DNA of 9,762 bases, taken from the NCBI GenBank assembly GCA_900757505.1, contig CAAEOE010000088.1, positions 1 through 9,762 on the forward strand, given 5' to 3'. The position numbers and the translations under genes were made by a program. A model generated the notes under the pieces. It had not been told where the DNA came from and made no database searches. It saw only the letters and a program-made list of their open reading frames with translations. Position 1 is the stretch's first letter; every line of letters begins with the position of its first letter. Below are positions 5,397 to 9,762 of this stretch, one piece after another. The stretch comes from an uncultured Collinsella sp. (GTDB taxonomy: Bacteria > Actinomycetota > Coriobacteriia > Coriobacteriales > Coriobacteriaceae).

Positions 5397-6392
5397 ATGA
5401 GCAAGAACCTCTCCCAGCAGGTCGTTCTCGACCGCCGCGGCTTCGTTGCCGCCACCTTCGCAACCGTTGCCGGCCTTGGTCTTGCCGGCTGCTCCGACAC
5501 CAGCGCCGAGGCCGACAAGGGTTCCGCCGTCGGCTCCTCCAAGAGCTCCGAAGATACCGAGGCTTCCACCATACTCGATGCCAAGGCATTCGACAAACTC
5601 GTCGACAACGGCCCCAAGGCCGATGACGACGCCATCGCCGCCAGCACCTGGGCCACGGCCGTCAAGGACGCCGGTGTCTTTAAGATCGGTGGCGTTCAGA
5701 CCTCCACACTTTTCTCCCTCCTCAACGAGAAAGACGGTCAGACCCGCGGCTTCGACGCCGGTATCGCACAGCTCCTGTCCAACTACATTCTGGGCGAGAA
5801 CAAGGTCGAGATCACCCAGGTGACCTCGGACACGCGCGAGTCCGTCCTGCAGAACGGCCAGGTCGACGCTGTCTTTGCCACCTACACCATCACTGACGAG
5901 CGCAAGAAGCTCGTCTCCTTCGCCGGTCCCTACTACTACACCCAGCAGGCTATCCTGGTGCTCGCCGACAACGACGACATCAAGAGCGTCGACGACCTGG
6001 CCGACAAGAACGTCGCCGTCCAGTCCGGCTCCAACGGCCCCGCCATCCTGGAGGAGTTCTCCCCCAAGGCCAGCCAACAGGAGTTCAAGACCGACGAGGA
6101 GGCCCGCCAGGCACTTCAGCAGGGCCGCGTTGACGCCTACGTCATCGACAACAACATGCAGCAGAGCGCCCTGGTCCGCGAGCCCGGCAAGTACAAGATT
6201 GCCGGCAAGCCCTTCGGCAGCAAGGAGCCCTACGGCATCGGCCTGCCGCTCGATTCCGACGGTGTCGCCTTTGTCAACGACTTCCTTAAGAAGATTGAGG
6301 ACGATGGCACCTGGACCGAGCTGTGGCAGATCTGCATTGGCGACCGTACGGGCGACACCAATGTTCCCGAGCCGCCCGAGGTCGGCGCCTAA
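5397..6392 (+). CDS. Polar amino-acid ABC transporter substrate-binding lipoprotein (family 3, glutamate/glutamine type)
   Basis: A 331-residue extracellular solute-binding protein that captures an amino acid and passes it to the permeases encoded downstream. The N-terminus has RRGF (13-16) followed by a hydrophobic stretch and the lipobox LAGC, with lipid-anchored Cys C32. The double Arg makes a Tat-type lipoprotein signal possible. A Ser/Asp/Glu/Lys-rich linker of about 60 residues follows. The family 3 domain runs from about residue 94 to 313: GFDAGIAQLL (118-127), SDTRESVLQNGQVDAVFA with likely carboxylate-binding R147, TITDERKKLVSFAGPYY (164-180), and AYVIDNN with D251, probably the amino-group ligand. 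Acidic-side-chain or amide ligands such as glutamate or glutamine fit the family, but specificity is not proven. The start is set by AAAGGTG seven bases upstream. Codons end in C far more than in neighbouring genes (TTC, AAC, ATC), a sign of high expression. Confidence 0.93.
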   Translation: MSKNLSQQVVLDRRGFVAATFATVAGLGLAGCSDTSAEADKGSAVGSSKSSEDTEASTILDAKAFDKLVDNGPKADDDAIAASTWATAVKDAGVFKIGGVQTSTLFSLLNEKDGQTRGFDAGIAQLLSNYILGENKVEITQVTSDTRESVLQNGQVDAVFATYTITDERKKLVSFAGPYYYTQQAILVLADNDDIKSVDDLADKNVAVQSGSNGPAILEEFSPKASQQEFKTDEEARQALQQGRVDAYVIDNNMQQSALVREPGKYKIAGKPFGSKEPYGIGLPLDSDGVAFVNDFLKKIEDDGTWTELWQICIGDRTGDTNVPEPPEVGA

Positions 6393-6480
6393 GCGGCGAG
6401 CCTAGTAACGGCCGCAACGAAACCATACGGAAACGCACGATGCGCTTTATTGCGATAAACTGTTTCCACACTGAGTTGTC

Positions 6481-6506
6481 GGGGCTTCCGTACACACGGG
6501 AGCCCC
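6481..6506 (+). terminator. Intra-operon hairpin after the binding-protein gene
   Basis: GGGGCTTCCGT (6481-6491) pairs with ACGGGAGCCCC (6496-6506), an 11-bp stem with one G-T pair and loop ACAC. CCCTTTCCTTA follows, a poor U-tract. It stands between the binding-protein stop and the permease start, ending 24 bases before the permease ATG. It is likely a partial terminator or an mRNA 3'-end stabiliser that yields more binding protein than permease, as is common in ABC importer operons. No separate promoter for the permeases is evident. Confidence 0.7.
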
Positions 6507-6530
6507 TTTCCTTATCGGCAGGAGGTCCGC

Positions 6531-7190
6531 ATGAGTCTCTCCGAGCTCTGGTCGCTCTATGGCCAGAACTATATCGACGCGCTGCTAGCAACCTGGGGCA
6601 TGACGCTTGAGTCGTTTGCCATCGCCATGGTGCTGGCCGTCGCCGTCACCGTGATGCGCGTGTCGCCGCTCAAGCCGCTGCGCGTCTTTGGCGACCTGTA
6701 TGTTCAGGTCTTCCGTAACATCCCCGGCATCGCACTGCTCATCATCGTCGTCTATGCGCTGCCGCCGCTCAAGGTCGTCCTGCCCTACCGCACCTGCGTT
6801 ATCGTCGCCACAGTCCTTTTGGGCTCGGCCTTTGGCTCCGAGAACTTTATGAGCGGCATCAACACCGTCGGCGTCGGCCAGGTCGAAGCCGCCCGCTCGC
6901 TCGGTATGAGCTTCAGCCGTATCCTCGCCAAGATCGTGATTCCGCAGGCGCTGCGCTCGAGCGTGCTGCCCATGACCAACCTCTTTATCGCCGTCATGCT
7001 CACTACCGCCTTGGGCAGCCAGGTGCCGCTTAAGCCGCAGGAGCTCACCGGCGTGGTGAGCTACATCAACACGCGCTCGCTCGGCGGCGTCGCCGCGTTC
7101 TTTATCTCGGCGCTCGGCTACCTGGGCACGGCCTTTGTGGTGAGCCACATTGGCAACTACATCGATAGGAAGGTGAGGATCCTCCGATGA
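6531..7190 (+). CDS. Amino-acid ABC transporter permease 1 (HisM/GluC-type)
   Basis: A 219-residue inner-membrane permease of the polar amino-acid importer family (His/Glu/Gln/Arg/opine type), one half of a heterodimeric channel. Hydrophobic segments lie at about 24-42, 64-80, 88-105, 145-165 and 182-205. The family motif VQVFRNIPGIALL (58-70) corresponds to the usual FRGTP region. The EAA coupling loop, which contacts the ATPase, is QVEAARSLGMSFSRILAK and continues to IPQAL (117-141). Length is normal for a short permease. AGGAGG lies about five bases before the ATG, so translation initiation should be strong. The gene overlaps the next one by 4 bp (ATGA at 7187-7190), showing tight coupling of the two permeases. 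Confidence 0.94.
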   Translation: MSLSELWSLYGQNYIDALLATWGMTLESFAIAMVLAVAVTVMRVSPLKPLRVFGDLYVQVFRNIPGIALLIIVVYALPPLKVVLPYRTCVIVATVLLGSAFGSENFMSGINTVGVGQVEAARSLGMSFSRILAKIVIPQALRSSVLPMTNLFIAVMLTTALGSQVPLKPQELTGVVSYINTRSLGGVAAFFISALGYLGTAFVVSHIGNYIDRKVRILR

Positions 7191-8020
7191 GCAAGCACTC
7201 CTCCCCTGCGCTTACCATGCGCGATGCGCTCTACGAGGCTCCCGGCCCCAAGATGCGCGCCAAGATTCGCATCGGCACCGCCATCTCGCTTGTTGCCGTG
7301 GCCGCACTCGCCGTCCTGGTACTGCAGCGCTTTTATGTGACCGGTCAGCTTTCGGTCCACTATTGGTATTTCTTTACGCACCTCACCACCTGGAAGTTCC
7401 TGCTTGCCGGCTTTGAGGGCACCGTTAAAGTCGCACTCACCGCTGGCGCCATCGCGCTGGTACTGGGCTTAGCCCTTATGCTCGGCCGCACCAGCGACAT
7501 TAAGCCGCTGCAGTTGGTCTGCCGCGTGCTCACCGATTTCTTCCGCGGCGTACCGAGCCTGCTGTTCATCTATTTCTTCTTTTTGGTGCTGCCCCAGTAC
7601 AAAATCGCGCTGCCGTCGTTTTGGATGCTCACGCTCCCCGTCGCGCTCGCCGCAGCCGGCGTACTTGCCGAGATTTTCCGCGCCGGCGTCAATGCCGTGC
7701 CGCGCGGTCAGGTCGAGGCAGCCCAGGCGCTCGGTCTCTCCAAGGCCAAAATCACCTTTAAAATCGTGTTGCCGCAGGCTATTCGGTTTATCATTCCGTC
7801 CTTGATTTCGCAGCTTGTGGTCGTGGTCAAAGACACCACCGTCGCCTACGTGGTGAGCTACCCCGACCTCATGCAAAATGCCCGCGTGCTCATTACCAAC
7901 TACGACGCCCTCGTATCGGTCTACCTGGTGATCGCGGTCATCTACATCCTCATCAACGTCGCGATTAACAAGGCCGCTGTCTACGTTTCGCACAAGACCG
8001 GCGCGACCATCATCCGCTAA
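7187..8020 (+). CDS. Amino-acid ABC transporter permease 2 (GluD-type)
   Basis: A 277-residue permease, longer than its partner because of an extra N-terminal part: a polar stretch and a first hydrophobic segment at about 30-46. The core follows, with FFRGVPSLLFIYFFFLVLP (118-136) and the EAA loop QVEAAQALGLSKAKITFK, continuing IVLPQAI (175-199), then KDTTVAYVVSYPDLM (215-229), typical of glutamate/polar amino-acid permeases. It would pair with the preceding permease in the membrane. Its ATG overlaps the previous stop as ATGA. GAGG lies eight bases upstream inside the GAGGATCCTC palindrome (7175-7184). The corynebacterial glutamate importer has the same pair of one short and one long permease. 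Confidence 0.94.
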   Translation: MSKHSSPALTMRDALYEAPGPKMRAKIRIGTAISLVAVAALAVLVLQRFYVTGQLSVHYWYFFTHLTTWKFLLAGFEGTVKVALTAGAIALVLGLALMLGRTSDIKPLQLVCRVLTDFFRGVPSLLFIYFFFLVLPQYKIALPSFWMLTLPVALAAAGVLAEIFRAGVNAVPRGQVEAAQALGLSKAKITFKIVLPQAIRFIIPSLISQLVVVVKDTTVAYVVSYPDLMQNARVLITNYDALVSVYLVIAVIYILINVAINKAAVYVSHKTGATIIR

Positions 8021-8056
8021 CGCTTTACCATTTCGAGTCATAAGGAGCCGAGCACC

Positions 8057-8821
8057 ATGGCACAGAGCACCTCTTCCACCGGCAATCAGCCGCTGATCGA
8101 GCTCAGGCACGTCGATAAGCACTATGGCGATCTACACGTCCTCAACGACATCAATCTCTCGGTCGACCGCGGCGAGGTCGTCGTTGTGATCGGTCCCTCG
8201 GGCTCGGGCAAGTCGACCATGTGCCGCACCATCAACCGCCTGGAAACCATCGACTCGGGCGAGATCCTCATCGAGGGTGAGCCCCTGCCGCAGGAAGGCA
8301 AGGATCTTGCCCGCATGCGTGCCGAGCTGGGCATGGTATTTCAGCAGTTCAACCTGTTTGCACATATGACCGTACTGCAGAACGTCATGCTGGGACCGGT
8401 CGATGTGCTGGGCGTCTCCAAGGAGGAAGCTCGTGAGCGCGCCATGGACCTGCTGGGCCGCGTGGGCGTTGCCGAGCAGGCCGATAAGGTGCCCGCACAG
8501 CTCTCGGGCGGCCAGCAACAGCGTGTAGCCATCGCACGTTCGCTTGCCATGCAACCCAAGGCCATGCTTTTTGACGAGCCCACGAGCGCCCTTGACCCCG
8601 AAATGATCAACGAGGTGCTCGAGGTCATGGTCCGTCTGGCCCAGCAGGGCATGACGATGATCGTCATCACGCACGAGATGAACTTCGCCCGCCGCGTGGC
8701 CGACCGCGTCGTGTTTATGGCCGACGGCCAGATCGTGGAAACCGGCACACCCGACGAGTTCTTCGACCACCCCCAGACCAAGCGCGCCCAGGACTTCCTC
8801 AACTCCATTAAGGGCCACTAG
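8057..8821 (+). CDS. Amino-acid ABC transporter ATP-binding protein (GlnQ/GluA-type)
   Basis: A 254-residue cytosolic ATPase that powers the importer. All nucleotide-binding motifs are intact: Walker A GPSGSGKST (46-54), Q-loop at Q96-Q97 in FQQFNLF, signature LSGGQQQR (149-156), Walker B MLFDEP with D173 and catalytic E174, D-loop SALD, and H-loop H206 in THEM. The FNLFAHMTVLQNV stretch and the family order are typical of polar amino-acid importers. AAGGAG sits nine bases before the ATG, 36 bp after the second permease stop. The gene order binding protein, permease, permease, ATPase differs from the ATPase-first order of gluABCD in Corynebacterium. Confidence 0.96.
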   Translation: MAQSTSSTGNQPLIELRHVDKHYGDLHVLNDINLSVDRGEVVVVIGPSGSGKSTMCRTINRLETIDSGEILIEGEPLPQEGKDLARMRAELGMVFQQFNLFAHMTVLQNVMLGPVDVLGVSKEEARERAMDLLGRVGVAEQADKVPAQLSGGQQQRVAIARSLAMQPKAMLFDEPTSALDPEMINEVLEVMVRLAQQGMTMIVITHEMNFARRVADRVVFMADGQIVETGTPDEFFDHPQTKRAQDFLNSIKGH

Positions 8822-8908
8822 CCCAATTGCCACGCGGGCAAATTCATCAGTAACGTTTGTCCCGCGCCACCCCTGTGCCATGTCCACCCGGATTCGAAAG
8901 CCGCACCC

Positions 8909-9718
8909 ATGATCGGAACCCGCACCTCATCGTCCTACACTCCGCACGTCGACGTCGATCCCGCCGACCGCCCGCTCATCCTGGTCGCACCACGCTGGGA
9001 AGAAGCGAAGCCCTATTTGAGCGAGACGCTCTCCCCCAACGAGGAGATTGCGAGCGTATTTGTCGACGCCATTCTTGCCGCCGGCGGTCTGCCGCTGCAG
9101 ATGTCCATTACCGAAGACGTCGACGTTATCCGTCATTACGTGGAAATCGCCGACGGCATCGCCATTCCCGGCGGCCCGGACGTCAACCCCAAACGCTGGG
9201 GCGACGAGCGTCCTTACGACCCCACGCTGTGCTGCGAGATTCGCGACCGTTTTGAGTTTAAGCTGGTTAACGAGGTACTTCGCGCCAAGAAGCCGCTCTT
9301 TACCACCTGCCGAGGCACGCAGCTGCTCAATGTCGCCACCGGCGGCACCCTGTGCATGGACGTGCCGAGCCTAGGCGCGCGCGAGGGCCGCACGCAGTGG
9401 CGCCATACCCACGTGCTCAACGACCCTGTGCATCCTGTCGAGGTCGTGCCGGGCTCGCTGCTGGAGCGCGCGGTTGGCGGGCACAGGCTGATCCAGACCA
9501 ACTCCGCACATCACTGCTGCGTCGATCGTCTGGGTAAGAGCACGCGCTTGGTCGCCAAGGCAACCGACGGCGTTCCCGAGTGCATCGAAGTCGAAGGCCA
9601 GCCGTTCTGTCTGGGTGTGCAATGGCACCCTGAGTACACGTGGAAGACGCTCGAGACCGACTTTAACCTGTGGAAGTCGTTTGTCGAGGCGGCGGCCAAG
9701 GTAAAGCAGGCCCGCTAG
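8909..9718 (+). CDS. Gamma-glutamyl-gamma-aminobutyrate hydrolase family protein (peptidase C26, class-I GATase-like)
   Basis: A 269-residue cytosolic hydrolase of the peptidase C26 / PuuD-like family, which cleaves gamma-glutamyl bonds. The fold's landmarks are present: RPLILVAPRW (21-30) where family members start the first strand, GIAIPGGPDVNP (83-94), nucleophile C134 in FTTCRGTQLLNVATGGTL, NSAHHCCVD (198-206), and H240/E242 of the triad in GVQWHPEYT. The usual CRG-(M/L/H)-Q is CRGTQ here. The actual substrate is unknown: gamma-glutamyl-GABA, other gamma-glutamyl amides or folate polyglutamates are all possible. The start has only a weak GAAAG eight bases upstream. The frame is open back to the ATPase stop at 8819-8821, but no ATG, GTG or TTG lies between, so 8909 is the best start. 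It lies 87 bp after the ATPase gene and may be the last gene of the importer operon, where it could release glutamate from imported conjugates (inference). Confidence 0.88.
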   Translation: MIGTRTSSSYTPHVDVDPADRPLILVAPRWEEAKPYLSETLSPNEEIASVFVDAILAAGGLPLQMSITEDVDVIRHYVEIADGIAIPGGPDVNPKRWGDERPYDPTLCCEIRDRFEFKLVNEVLRAKKPLFTTCRGTQLLNVATGGTLCMDVPSLGAREGRTQWRHTHVLNDPVHPVEVVPGSLLERAVGGHRLIQTNSAHHCCVDRLGKSTRLVAKATDGVPECIEVEGQPFCLGVQWHPEYTWKTLETDFNLWKSFVEAAAKVKQAR

Positions 9719-9762
9719 TTCGCGAACCGCATAACAGATAAGGGCGCCCCGCCGGCCACATG

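Noticed and set aside
8825..8844. Terminator between the ATPase and the C26 hydrolase genes
   Set aside because: AATTGCC and GGCAAATT can form a 7-bp stem with a bulge, but the following bases (CATCAG) give no U-tract. I do not count it as a terminator.
8821..8908. Stop-codon readthrough joining the ATPase and the C26 hydrolase
   Set aside because: The two genes are in the same frame and the linker is open, but the TAG context has no known recoding signal. Both proteins are complete at family length on their own.
9732..9740. Possible extra copy of the intergenic repeat (TAACAGATA)
   Set aside because: Only nine bases match one copy, with no partner arm. This is expected by chance.
9719..9762. 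Start of another gene at the right edge
   Set aside because: The 44 bases after the hydrolase stop show no clear ribosome-binding site. The final ATG is at the very edge and cannot be judged.

Overview
The window is GC-rich, densely coded bacterial DNA. Gene content and protein style suggest a gut actinobacterium of the class Coriobacteriia, most like Collinsella. This is judged from memory of family sequences, not from a search. All recognised proteins are chromosomal housekeeping or transport types. I see no phage, insertion sequence, tRNA, rRNA or CRISPR array.

Left part, minus strand (1-2931). An ammonium channel gene (amt) runs off the left edge. Upstream of it lies a two-gene unit, probably one operon: an HD-domain metal-dependent phosphohydrolase, followed 3 bp later by a polytopic membrane protein of the PF06541 family ('putative ABC transporter permease'). 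The 198 bp in front of the chosen amt start hold a tandem run of GGAAACG-like boxes on an exact 11-bp period, which resembles operators of OmpR-family regulators such as GlnR.

Centre (2932-5396). A divergent intergenic region leads into a plus-strand thiamine-diphosphate enzyme. It belongs to the short, divergent branch of the 1-deoxy-D-xylulose-5-phosphate synthase family: the thiamine and catalytic residues are kept, but two substrate-phosphate positions look changed. It ends at a strong intrinsic terminator. Next comes a 455-bp non-coding stretch with the most unusual structure here: six copies of a ~24-bp sequence in alternating orientation, making three inverted-repeat hairpins at a period of 80-81 bp. 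A second, unrelated pair of mutually exclusive hairpins and a sigma70-type promoter follow.

Right part, plus strand (5397-9718). A four-gene polar amino-acid ABC importer of the glutamate/glutamine type: lipoprotein binding protein, two permeases and ATPase. A class-I glutamine-amidotransferase-like hydrolase (peptidase C26, gamma-glutamyl-GABA hydrolase family) follows. A hairpin between the binding-protein gene and the permease genes probably sets the excess of binding protein over transporter. With amt, the window leans toward nitrogen and glutamate acquisition; the DXS-like enzyme does not fit that theme in any obvious way.
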